NCBI RefSeq assembly: GCF_041431415.1
Contig: NZ_CP107845.1
Span: 7,564,001-7,628,000, forward strand
Direction: 5' to 3'
DNA length: 64,000 nucleotides
Origin: Streptomyces sp. NBC_00513
GTDB taxonomy: Bacteria; Actinomycetota; Actinomycetes; Streptomycetales; Streptomycetaceae
Shown: in pieces, positions 1-7,674 of the stretch
Layout of the letters: each line of letters begins with the position of its first letter
Position numbering within the stretch: position 1 is the first letter of the stretch
Notes under the pieces: model-generated
Databases searched by the model: none
Seen by the model: only the letters and a program-made list of their open reading frames with translations
Told to the model about the DNA's origin: nothing
Program-made: the position numbers and the translations under genes

Positions 1-410
1 GCCCAGCCGGAGTGGGAGCCGCGAAGGCTTCGGGTCCAGATGTCGGAGAACGCGCGGGAGCAGGCGTCGGCGCCCGGTCCGGCCGGTGCCCCGTGGACGA
101 TGTCGATCAGCTTCCGGCAGACGGCCACGACACGTGCGGGATCCCGGCCCAAGGGTCCGTCGAACTGGTCGTCGAAGACGAAGAAGAACGCCATCGCGTC
201 CGTACACAGGTCCAGGGCCGCCCCGCGCGCGTAGGGCATGCCGTGGGCGGCCAACAGCGGCATGTCCCATGACGCGTACCAGTCAAGGGACCGGCCGTAC
301 CCGACCAGTCCCAAGCGGTGCACCCATGCCAGGTTGCGCTGCCGGGCACCCTGAAGGTCGGGGCTCAGCGCGATAGGGAAGGGCAGATCGAAGGTGACGT
401 CCTGCGGCAC
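1..410 (-). CDS. Terpene synthase (sesquiterpene cyclase type), 3' part missing
   Basis: The reverse strand reads from a GTG at 410 to the left edge without a stop, giving the first 136 residues. GGAG lies about 6 bases upstream of the GTG. The N-terminal part matches bacterial class I terpene cyclases: a 'DLPFP' opening, aromatic-rich helices, and the Mg2+-binding aspartate-rich motif DDQFD at residues 80-84, preceded by 'FFFVF'. Such enzymes ionise farnesyl or geranyl diphosphate in the cytosol and cyclise the cation. The second metal site (NSE triad) would lie beyond the edge, so the product cannot be predicted. No partner such as a P450 or prenyl diphosphate synthase is visible on the right side. 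Confidence 0.85.
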   Translation of the reverse strand, partial: MPQDVTFDLPFPIALSPDLQGARQRNLAWVHRLGLVGYGRSLDWYASWDMPLLAAHGMPYARGAALDLCTDAMAFFFVFDDQFDGPLGRDPARVVAVCRKLIDIVHGAPAGPGADACSRAFSDIWTRSLRGSHSGW

Positions 411-828
411 GTGATTCTCCGTGAGGTAGCAGACCCGGCGGCTCCCGGATCAGGACACTTGGGGTGGGGTTCCACGGTCTCGCGGAAGCCGGCCCTGTCC
501 GAGGCGTCGCCCGGACACCTCGCGGCCGATATCCGCCGTCTCGGTGCGTCGTCGGACACCCGGGAACCGCGAATCGGCAGTGCTCGGACCGACGCGTTCC
601 CGTGCCGGCAGCCCGGCCGCGAGCCGCAGATCCACGGCAGCGCCCGGCCGGCACAGCCCTTGCCGGCCGCCGGCCCGATCGACGGACTGCGCCTGGTGAT
701 CGCCCCGCGGGCCGTGGACGGCCCGCCACGGCGGCAATCGCGGGGTGGGCTTGTCGTGTGGGCCGGGAACCGTCGGCCCGGTGTGCTTCGTGGAGGGGGA
801 GAGGACACGGCCGGTGAAGGGAGAGGCG
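411..828. other. Intergenic region, divergent promoters expected
   Basis: No convincing coding sequence, hairpin or repeat was found in this 418-base gap. It separates the leftward terpene synthase from the rightward ATP-binding protein and should contain both promoters. Open frames here are ordinary high-GC artefacts with Arg/Pro-rich translations. Confidence 0.5.
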
Positions 829-1206
829 ATGCCAGGGACACCACGTCGCACGCCAGGACTGAGATGCGAGGACGCGCGGCTGATCGCCCGGGACGTCCTG
901 TCGACCCACCACGTGGGGACGCCTCTCGTGGACGACGTGCTGTTGGTGGTCTCGGAGCTGGTCTCCAACGCGATCCGCCACGCCGGCGGCGTGACCGCCT
1001 TCCGCGTGTGGTGTCCCCCGGGCTCGGTCGCGGTCGAGGTGTCGGACGGATCCACGCTCTGCCCGTGCCCGCCGGGTACGCCGGTCGAGTCACCCGGGGG
1101 GTTCGGTTGGCTCCTGGTCAACCGGATCGCCGACCGTACGGAGATTCGGTCCGACCACGCCGGAAAGACGATCACGGCGTTCCTCTCGCTCACCCCCGTC
1201 GCCTGA
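829..1206 (+). CDS. RsbW/SpoIIAB-like ATP-binding protein (HATPase_c)
   Basis: A 125-residue single-domain GHKL ATPase of the kind Streptomyces encodes in dozens of copies, usually anti-sigma-factor kinases or orphan regulators acting on anti-anti-sigma proteins. The N-box appears as 'SELVSNAIRHA', and a degenerate G1/G2 region follows ('VSDGS', 'PGGFGWLLVNRIAD'). The ATG at 829 was chosen because GAAGGGAGAG sits just upstream. An in-frame GTG at 814 is possible. No sigma factor or STAS partner is adjacent, so its target is unknown. Confidence 0.8.
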   Translation: MPGTPRRTPGLRCEDARLIARDVLSTHHVGTPLVDDVLLVVSELVSNAIRHAGGVTAFRVWCPPGSVAVEVSDGSTLCPCPPGTPVESPGGFGWLLVNRIADRTEIRSDHAGKTITAFLSLTPVA

Positions 1207-1400
1207 ACCGCGGGAGTCGGCCCCTCCCGGCAGCCCGCCGGCGGGTGGCCGTGCGCGATCGGTGCCCCAGCCGACAGGGGCAACGCGCGAGAGCCGGCGA
1301 CCTCGCGACAGACCCGGGCCCTGCCCCGCATCCACGGGGTGGGCCGTATGGAGGCTCAGGCAAGGCGAAGGGTTTCGGACCGCCCCATCGCGGCTAGGCG

Positions 1401-2372
1401 GTGCGTATGGTGCGAATCGGATACACGATGATGACCGAACAGGCCGGGCCGCGTGAGCTGGTGTCCCACGTGGTGGGGGCGGAGCGGGCGGGGTTCGACT
1501 TCTCCGTCACCTCGGACCACTCGTTCCCGTGGCTGGAGTCCCAGGGACACGCCCCGTACGCGTGGAGCGTCCTGGGCGCGGCGGCGCAGGCTACCTCCCG
1601 CATCCCGCTCATGACCTACGTGACCTGCCCGACCTTCCGCTATCACCCGGCCGTCATCGCTCAGAAGGCGGCCACGATGCAGATCCTCTCGGAAGGCCGG
1701 TTCCGCCTCGGGCTGGGCTCCGGCGAGAACCTCAACGAACACATCGTGGGCGCCGGCTGGCCCGCCGCCCACGTACGCCTGGAGATGCTGGAAGAGGCCG
1801 TCGACATCATCCGCCGCATGTTCACCGGCGAGTACGTGAGCCACCACGGTGCCCACTTCGACGTGGAGAACGCGAAACTGTGGGACCTGCCCGATCAAGC
1901 GCCTCCGCTCGGCATCGCCGTCTCGGGCCCCCGCTCCTGCGCGCTCGCCGGACGGTACGCGGACCTCGTCATCGCGACCGAACCGAAGCCCGAACTCCTG
2001 GAGGCGTTCGACGCGCACGGCGGCGCCGGCAAGCCCAGGGTCGGCCAGCTTCCCGTCTGCTACGACACCGACCGGGACACGGCCGTGGCCCGGGCCCACG
2101 ACCAGTTCCGTTGGGCGCTCGGCGGCTGGAAGGTCAACTCCGAACTCCCCGGCCCGGCCGGCTTCGACCAGGCCGCCCGGCACACCCGCCCCGAGGACGT
2201 CGCCGACGCCATCCCGTGCGGCAACGACGTGGAGGCCTTCGTGGAGGCGGTGCGCCCCTACGCGGAGGCGGGCTTCACCGAAGTCGCCCTCGTACAGATC
2301 GGTGGCGGGCACCAGGAACCGTTCCTGGAGTGGGCCGAGGCGAAACTGCTGCCCGCCCTGCGGAACCTGTGA
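1401..2372 (+). CDS. LLM-class F420-dependent oxidoreductase (TIGR03557-like)
   Basis: A 323-residue TIM-barrel protein of the luciferase-like monooxygenase superfamily, probably using reduced coenzyme F420 for hydride transfer. Visible family features are 'IGYTMMTEQAGPRELV' at the start, 'SDHSFPW', 'TCPTFRYHPAVIAQKAAT', and 'GLGSGENLNEHIVG', all typical of the G6PDH-like F420 group. The substrate is unknown. The start could be the GTG at 1401 or the ATG at 1407; neither has a strong ribosome site. The stop is 14 bases before the HAD phosphatase, suggesting co-transcription. Confidence 0.85.
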   Translation: MRMVRIGYTMMTEQAGPRELVSHVVGAERAGFDFSVTSDHSFPWLESQGHAPYAWSVLGAAAQATSRIPLMTYVTCPTFRYHPAVIAQKAATMQILSEGRFRLGLGSGENLNEHIVGAGWPAAHVRLEMLEEAVDIIRRMFTGEYVSHHGAHFDVENAKLWDLPDQAPPLGIAVSGPRSCALAGRYADLVIATEPKPELLEAFDAHGGAGKPRVGQLPVCYDTDRDTAVARAHDQFRWALGGWKVNSELPGPAGFDQAARHTRPEDVADAIPCGNDVEAFVEAVRPYAEAGFTEVALVQIGGGHQEPFLEWAEAKLLPALRNL

Positions 2373-2386
2373 AGGGCGCCCGAGGC

Positions 2387-3088
2387 ATGAGCACGGACCG
2401 CGCCGCCCTCTTCGACGTCGACGGCACCCTCACGGACACCAACCACCTCCACGTCGTCTCCTGGTGGGAAGCGCTGCGCCAAGCCGGGCACCACGTGCCC
2501 GCACACGCCGTCCACCGGGCCCTCGGCCTGCCCGGAGAGGACCTCCTCGACCACCTCCTTGGCGAGGGGCGCGACCGCTCCGGAGACGACGGGCTCAGTG
2601 CCGCGCACGACACCCTCTACGCCACGTACTTCGAACGGATCCCGTCCTTCGACGCGGCCGCCGATCTGCTGCGCGCACTGGCGACGGACGGATGGAAGGT
2701 CCTGTTGGTCACCTCGGCCAAGGACCGGGAACTCCAGGCCCTGCGCAAGGCCATCGACGCGGACGACGCCATCACCGACACCGCGACCTCCGAGGACGTC
2801 GACCGGGGAAAGCCCGCACCCGACCAGGTCCGGCACGCCCTCGGCCTGGCGGGGGTACCGGCCGAGCGGGCGGTGTTCGTCGGCGATTCGGTCTGGGACA
2901 TGCGGGCCGCCACCCGGGCCGGCGTGACCGCAGTGGGCCTCCTGTGCGGAGGCATTCCGCGCGAAGACCTGGAGGAGGCAGGAGCGGTCGCCGTCTACCG
3001 AGACCCGGCCGATCTGCTGGCCGGCCTCGCCGGCAGCCCGTTCCCCCGGGTACCCGCGACGGCCGGGGATGGTGACACGGCCCGGTAG
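2387..3088 (+). CDS. HAD-superfamily phosphatase (phosphoglycolate phosphatase-like)
   Basis: A 233-residue HAD hydrolase with all four catalytic motifs: motif I 'DVDGTLTD' (nucleophile Asp near residue 10), motif II 'VTSA', the lysine in 'RGKPAPD', and motif IV 'GDSVWDMRAA'. An alpha-helical cap of about 65 residues lies between motifs I and II, as in beta-phosphoglucomutase and phosphoglycolate phosphatase relatives. It should dephosphorylate a small metabolite in the cytosol; the substrate cannot be read from sequence. GAAGGG lies at the upstream gene's stop, giving normal spacing to the ATG at 2387. Confidence 0.85.
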   Translation: MSTDRAALFDVDGTLTDTNHLHVVSWWEALRQAGHHVPAHAVHRALGLPGEDLLDHLLGEGRDRSGDDGLSAAHDTLYATYFERIPSFDAAADLLRALATDGWKVLLVTSAKDRELQALRKAIDADDAITDTATSEDVDRGKPAPDQVRHALGLAGVPAERAVFVGDSVWDMRAATRAGVTAVGLLCGGIPREDLEEAGAVAVYRDPADLLAGLAGSPFPRVPATAGDGDTAR

Positions 3089-3256
3089 CGGCACCGGAGC
3101 CCCGCCGCGGCCCTGAGTGCGGCGGGCGGGGGATTCCGGACGGTCCGACGCGCCGTGCGGCGTGCCGGCCGCGGCGTGGCGCGGCGCGAGGCGTACACAT
3201 GGGAAGCGGCGTCAGCCGTACAGCCTCTGTTGGATCCAGAGTTGATGGGGTGCGCG

Positions 3257-4990
3257 ATGGTGACGTCGGTCGAACCGGTCACGCCGATCCCGGTTGCGGG
3301 TCGGACTCCAGGTCAGGTGATCGTGTCGTGGTTGACGACGACGGACCACAAGAAGATCGGACACCTCTATCTGATCGCGTCGTTCGGATTCTTCCTGGTC
3401 GGCGGCGTACTGGCGTTGCTGTTGCGCGCCGAACTGGCCCGACCGGGCATGCAGATCCTGTCGAACGAGCAGTACAACCAGATCTTCACCCTGCACGGCA
3501 CCATCATGCTGCTGCTCTTTGCGACCCCGACCTTCGCCGGATTCGCCAACGCGATCATGCCGTTGCAGATCGGGGCTCCCGACGTGGCGTTCCCGCGTCT
3601 GAACATGCTGTCGTTCTGGCTGTTCCTCTTCGGCGGACTGATCGTGCTGGGCGCCCTGCTGACTCCCCAGGGCGCCGCGGACTTCGGCTGGACCGCCTAC
3701 ACACCGCTGAGCAGTTCGGACCACACCCCGTACATCGGCGGCGACATGTGGATCATGGGCCTGGCTCTGGCCGGCTTCGGCACGATCCTGGGATCGGTCA
3801 ACTTCGTCACCACGATCATCTGCATGCGCGGTCCGGGCATGACGATGTTCCGGATGCCGATCTTCACCTGGAACATCCTGCTCACCTCGGTTCTGGTGCT
3901 GTTCGCCTTCCCCGTCCTCGCGGCGGCCCTGCTCGTGTTGGAGGCGGACCGCAAGTTCGGCGCTCACGTCTTCGACCCGTCCAACGGCGGCGCCCTGCTG
4001 TGGCAGCACCTGTTCTGGTTCTTCGGGCACCCCGAGGTCTACATCATCGCCCTGCCGTTCTTCGGGATCGTGACCGAGATCTTCCCCGTCTTCTCCCGCA
4101 AGCCCGTCTTCGGATACCTCGGCCTGGTCGGCGCCACGATCGCCATCGCGGGACTGTCGCTCACGGTGTGGGCCCACCACATGTTCGCCACCGGCGCGGT
4201 CCTCCTGCCGTTCTTCTCGTTCATGACGTTCCTGATCGCGGTGCCCACGGGGGTGAAGTTCTTCAACTGGATCGGCACGATGTGGAAGGGATCGATCTCC
4301 TTCGAGACGCCGATGCTGTGGTCCATCGGCTTCCTGGTCACCTTCCTCTTCGGCGGACTGACCGGGATCATCCTGGCCTCCCCGCCGATGGACTTCCAGG
4401 TCACCGACTCCTACTTCGTCGTCGCACACTTCCATTACGTGGTCTTCGGCACCGTGGTCTTCGCCACGTTCGCCGGCTTCTACTACTGGTGGCCGAAGAT
4501 GACCGGCACCATGCTCGACGAACGCCTCGGGAAGATCCACTTCTGGACCCTGTTCATCGGCTTCCACACCACGTTCCTCGTCCAACACTGGCTCGGCGCC
4601 GAAGGCATGCCCCGCCGCTACGCCGACTACCTGAACTCGGACGGGTTCACCGCCCTCAACACGTTCTCGACCATCGGCGCGTTCCTCCTGGGCCTGTCCA
4701 CCCTGCCGTTCCTCTACAACGTGTGGAAGACGGCCACCACCGCTCCCAGGATCACCGTCGACGACCCGTGGGGCTTCGGCCGCTCGTTGGAGTGGGCCAC
4801 CTCCTGCCCGCCGCCCCGGCACAACTTCGTCACCCTGCCGCGCATCCGCTCCGAATCCCCGGCCTTCGACCTGCACTACCCCGAGGTGGCCGCGCTGGAC
4901 GACGCGGTCCATCACGGCAAGCGCGACGCGCTGGACGATCCCGGCAACCGAGAGACGCCCGGATCCGACCGCGGCATCGCGGGCCGGTAG
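3257..4990 (+). CDS. ctaD: Cytochrome c oxidase subunit I (aa3 type)
   Basis: A 577-residue haem-copper oxidase subunit I with twelve expected membrane helices. Ligands are intact: His80 (low-spin haem) in 'LHGTIMLLL', His258/Tyr262 in 'GHPEVY' (CuB with the His-Tyr cross-link), His307-His308 (CuB), and His391/His393 in 'HFHYVVFG' (haems a3 and a). It reduces O2 to water and pumps protons. The ATG at 3257 follows GATGGGG; upstream in-frame residues look non-coding. No ctaC, ctaE or qcr genes flank it, so it is probably a second, solitary ctaD copy that relies on subunits encoded elsewhere. The next gene begins 11 bases later. Confidence 0.95.
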   Translation: MVTSVEPVTPIPVAGRTPGQVIVSWLTTTDHKKIGHLYLIASFGFFLVGGVLALLLRAELARPGMQILSNEQYNQIFTLHGTIMLLLFATPTFAGFANAIMPLQIGAPDVAFPRLNMLSFWLFLFGGLIVLGALLTPQGAADFGWTAYTPLSSSDHTPYIGGDMWIMGLALAGFGTILGSVNFVTTIICMRGPGMTMFRMPIFTWNILLTSVLVLFAFPVLAAALLVLEADRKFGAHVFDPSNGGALLWQHLFWFFGHPEVYIIALPFFGIVTEIFPVFSRKPVFGYLGLVGATIAIAGLSLTVWAHHMFATGAVLLPFFSFMTFLIAVPTGVKFFNWIGTMWKGSISFETPMLWSIGFLVTFLFGGLTGIILASPPMDFQVTDSYFVVAHFHYVVFGTVVFATFAGFYYWWPKMTGTMLDERLGKIHFWTLFIGFHTTFLVQHWLGAEGMPRRYADYLNSDGFTALNTFSTIGAFLLGLSTLPFLYNVWKTATTAPRITVDDPWGFGRSLEWATSCPPPRHNFVTLPRIRSESPAFDLHYPEVAALDDAVHHGKRDALDDPGNRETPGSDRGIAGR

Positions 4991-5001
4991 GGGGTGTGAC
5001 C

Positions 5002-5355
5002 GTGAGGGATCAGAACGAGGCGGCAGCGGGCCTGGCCCAACTGGAGGGCTACCTGATGAGCCGCGCCGCGCACCACACCGCCGCCATGGAAGCCGACGCC
5101 TTCGCCGACGAACTTCCCTGGCTCGGGCGGGCGGAGCGCGAGGACGTCGTCCACCTCTACACGGCCCGTCACCTCGCGCGGACCCGCGACGTCCTGTACG
5201 AGATCGCCGGCCGCAGCCACGAACTGAGGGAGGAGTACGCCCACCGCTACCAGCTCCTGCGCCGCCGTTTCGTGGCCCTCGCCCTGCTCGGCGGCACGAC
5301 CGTCCTCGCCGCCACCGTCCTGGCCGTCCTCGGCATCGGCCTGGAGCCGCGTTAG
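5002..5355 (+). CDS. Small C-terminally membrane-anchored protein next to ctaD
   Basis: A 117-residue protein that is hydrophilic and helical (acidic then basic) for about 90 residues and ends in one hydrophobic helix, 'ALALLGGTTVLAATVLAVLG'. The GTG at 5002 is preceded by AGGGGG at good spacing; an in-frame GTG at 4996 is too close to that site. It is 11 bases behind ctaD and likely in the same transcript. I recognise no family. An accessory or assembly role for the oxidase is an inference from position only. Confidence 0.7.
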   Translation: MRDQNEAAAGLAQLEGYLMSRAAHHTAAMEADAFADELPWLGRAEREDVVHLYTARHLARTRDVLYEIAGRSHELREEYAHRYQLLRRRFVALALLGGTTVLAATVLAVLGIGLEPR

Positions 5356-5392
5356 GGGGACGGGACGATCCGACGGCGGGCCCGGGCCCCGG

Positions 5393-7354
5393 TCAGCCCA
5401 CGAGATCCGGGGCCCGCAGCATGGCGGACGGGATGCCCCACGCGTCGACGAGGTCGACCGCGAGGGGACGCACCTTGCGGCAGAGGTCGTTCACCTCGCG
5501 GCTGATCGCCTTGGACCGCTGGATGGTCAACCGCCCGTGCTCCATGAACCAGGCCCGGTCCGCCTCGATCGTCGACAGGGCGAACAGGTCGCACAGGAGG
5601 GCGAGCGCCGCCTTCTCGCCCCCTTCGGGCAACGCGCGCACCTTGTCGACGAATGCCTCCGTCACCAGCCGCTCGACGTGCGCGCGCGCGAGCGCGATGA
5701 CGTGGTCCTGCACCCGCGAGAAGACGGCGCCCGGATCGCGCTTCTCGTCGATCCCGCGTTTGATCCGCCGGGCCAGGCCGGCGAGCATGTGCTCCTCGCG
5801 GAAACGGACCATGGCGAGCTGGTACTCCGAGTCGAGCAGGCCGGCCTCCCGGTCCCACTCGTCACCGCCGGGCAGCAGGTCGCGTACCCGTTCGAGCAGT
5901 TTGTGGGCCGAGGTCCGCTCGATGACGGTCTCGACGGCGAGGTTGGTGACGTACCGGACCATGCCGAGCTGGTCGAGGTCCTCGAACTCGCTCGCGTGAT
6001 CGGTGAGCAGTCCCTTGGCCACGAGTTGCAGCAGGACGTGATTGTCGCCCTCGAAGGTGGTGAAGACATCGCTGTCGCTCTTGAGGGCGGCGAACCGGTT
6101 GACGGCGAGATAGCCGGCGCCGCCGCACGCCTCACGGCACTCCTGGACGACGCGGGTGGCGTGCCAGGTGCCGAGCGCCTTGATGCCCGCGGCCTGCGAT
6201 TCGAGCCGGCGCCGCGCCTGCGCGTCGTCCTCGATGCCGGAGAAGACCTCGTGCAGCTGTGTGCGCACACCGTCCTGCGCGACGTGCAAGGCGTACGTCC
6301 GGGCGATGAGCGGCAGCAGCCGGCGCTGGTGCAGACCGTAGTCGAGGAGCACCTGCTCCCCGGTGTCCGAGGCCGCCTGGAACTGCCTGCGCCGCACGGC
6401 GTACTTCGTGGCGATCGTCAGGGCGACCTTGGCGACGCTGATCCCGGCGCCCGCGACGCTGACCCGGCCCTGCACCAGGGTGCCGAGCATGGTGAAGAAA
6501 CGCCGGTTGGGGTTCTCGATCGCACTCTCGTAGACGCCCTCGGGGGTGACCTCGGCGAACCTGTTCAGGAGCGCCTCGCGCGGCACCCGCACCCCGTCGA
6601 ACCAGATCCGGCCGTTGTCCACGCCGTTGAGCCCCATCTTGCGGCCGTCGTCCTCGATCCGGACGCCGGGTGCCGTCCGGCCGTCGACCCGCAGGGGGAC
6701 CACGAAGGCGTGCACGCCCCGGGACCGGCCGTCCACCTCCAACTGGGCGAAGACGACGCCGAGTTCCGCATGGCGGGCCGCGTTGCCGATGTAGTCCTTG
6801 CGCGCCTGGTCGTCGGGGGTGGTGATGACGAATTCCCCGCTCGCCGCGTCGTACCTCGCGACGGTGCCGAGTGCCTGCACGTTGGAGCCGTGCCCGGTCT
6901 CGGTCATCGCGAAGCAGCCCATGAGCTCCCCGGTGATCAGGTCCGGGAGGTAGGCGTCGTGGTGGCGTTCGGTGCCCAGGTGCAGGATCGCACCGCCGAA
7001 GAGCCCGAACTGCACGCCGACCTTCACCAGGACCGAAAGGTCGCCGAAGGCCAGCGTCTCGAACGCGGCGATCGAGGCACCGACGTCGCCGCCCCCGCCG
7101 TACTCGGTGGGGAAGCCCATGCCGGTCTGGCCCGTCGCGGCCATCTTGACGACGATCTCGCGCACCCGCTCGCGAAACGCGTCGATGCCGAGCTCATCGG
7201 CCTCTTCGAGGACGGAGGAGTACGTCGCCAGGTTGGTACGGACAAGGTCGCGGATCCCGGCGTACTCGCCGTCGAGCACCTCGGTCAGCGCAGAGACGTC
7301 GATCTCGGGTTGCACGTAACCGGTCGCGGTGGTGGAAGCGTTCTCGGTGGCCAT
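5393..7354 (-). CDS. Acyl-CoA dehydrogenase/oxidase family flavoenzyme
   Basis: A 653-residue protein, far longer than ordinary acyl-CoA dehydrogenases (about 380) and close to acyl-CoA oxidases. It has the N-terminal helical domain, the FAD/substrate middle domain ('CFAMTETGHGSNVQAL', 'DYIGNAARHA', 'GLNGVDNGRIWFDGVRVP'), and the C-terminal domain with the catalytic glutamate in 'TTFEGDN', the oxidase-type position. The last ~170 residues form the extra oxidase C-terminal domain. It should desaturate acyl-CoA in fatty-acid degradation. It diverges from the rifamycin phosphotransferase, so its promoter shares the region holding the RAE palindrome. Confidence 0.88.
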   Translation of the reverse strand: MATENASTTATGYVQPEIDVSALTEVLDGEYAGIRDLVRTNLATYSSVLEEADELGIDAFRERVREIVVKMAATGQTGMGFPTEYGGGGDVGASIAAFETLAFGDLSVLVKVGVQFGLFGGAILHLGTERHHDAYLPDLITGELMGCFAMTETGHGSNVQALGTVARYDAASGEFVITTPDDQARKDYIGNAARHAELGVVFAQLEVDGRSRGVHAFVVPLRVDGRTAPGVRIEDDGRKMGLNGVDNGRIWFDGVRVPREALLNRFAEVTPEGVYESAIENPNRRFFTMLGTLVQGRVSVAGAGISVAKVALTIATKYAVRRRQFQAASDTGEQVLLDYGLHQRRLLPLIARTYALHVAQDGVRTQLHEVFSGIEDDAQARRRLESQAAGIKALGTWHATRVVQECREACGGAGYLAVNRFAALKSDSDVFTTFEGDNHVLLQLVAKGLLTDHASEFEDLDQLGMVRYVTNLAVETVIERTSAHKLLERVRDLLPGGDEWDREAGLLDSEYQLAMVRFREEHMLAGLARRIKRGIDEKRDPGAVFSRVQDHVIALARAHVERLVTEAFVDKVRALPEGGEKAALALLCDLFALSTIEADRAWFMEHGRLTIQRSKAISREVNDLCRKVRPLAVDLVDAWGIPSAMLRAPDLVG

Positions 7355-7514
7355 GCCGCTCCGCTACCCCGCCGCGAGACGATCAACCGGGCACGAACGC
7401 GGAAGACCCGTGTGCGGCGCACCGTTTCACGCGAGGCCTGTCGGTCGCGGCGGACGGCACATGGCAAAGGCAAGGAGATGTCTCTCCTTGCCTCTCCCAA
7501 GGTATAGCGCACCG

Positions 7515-7535
7515 GGGGGCTTGCGGCAAGCCCCC
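7515..7535. promoter_or_regulatory. Rifamycin-associated element (RAE), perfect inverted repeat
   Basis: GGGGCTTGCGGCAAGCCCC at 7516-7534, extended by one G/C pair on each side, is a perfect palindrome around a central G. It matches the 19-bp RAE described upstream of rifamycin-inactivating genes of actinomycetes. It sits about 140 bases before the phosphotransferase ATG at 7675, in the 320-base region shared with the divergent acyl-CoA oxidase gene. This predicts rifamycin-inducible expression of rph. Confidence 0.85.
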
Positions 7536-7674
7536 GGTCACGGCGCAGAATCGTCCGTCGAGGCCACAACCTGCGGAAATGAGGGCACGACATGCGGGTG
7601 ATCTCGACAGGGCCACAGGCGCCGGCGACTCGGCCGGCCATCACGGTGCAACAGGACACGAACGCCTCGGAGGC

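Noticed and set aside
318..1397. Long overlapping frames on both strands over the first 1.4 kb
   Set aside because: Arg/Pro-rich translations without domain patterns; they are high-GC shadows of the ATPase gene and intergenic DNA.
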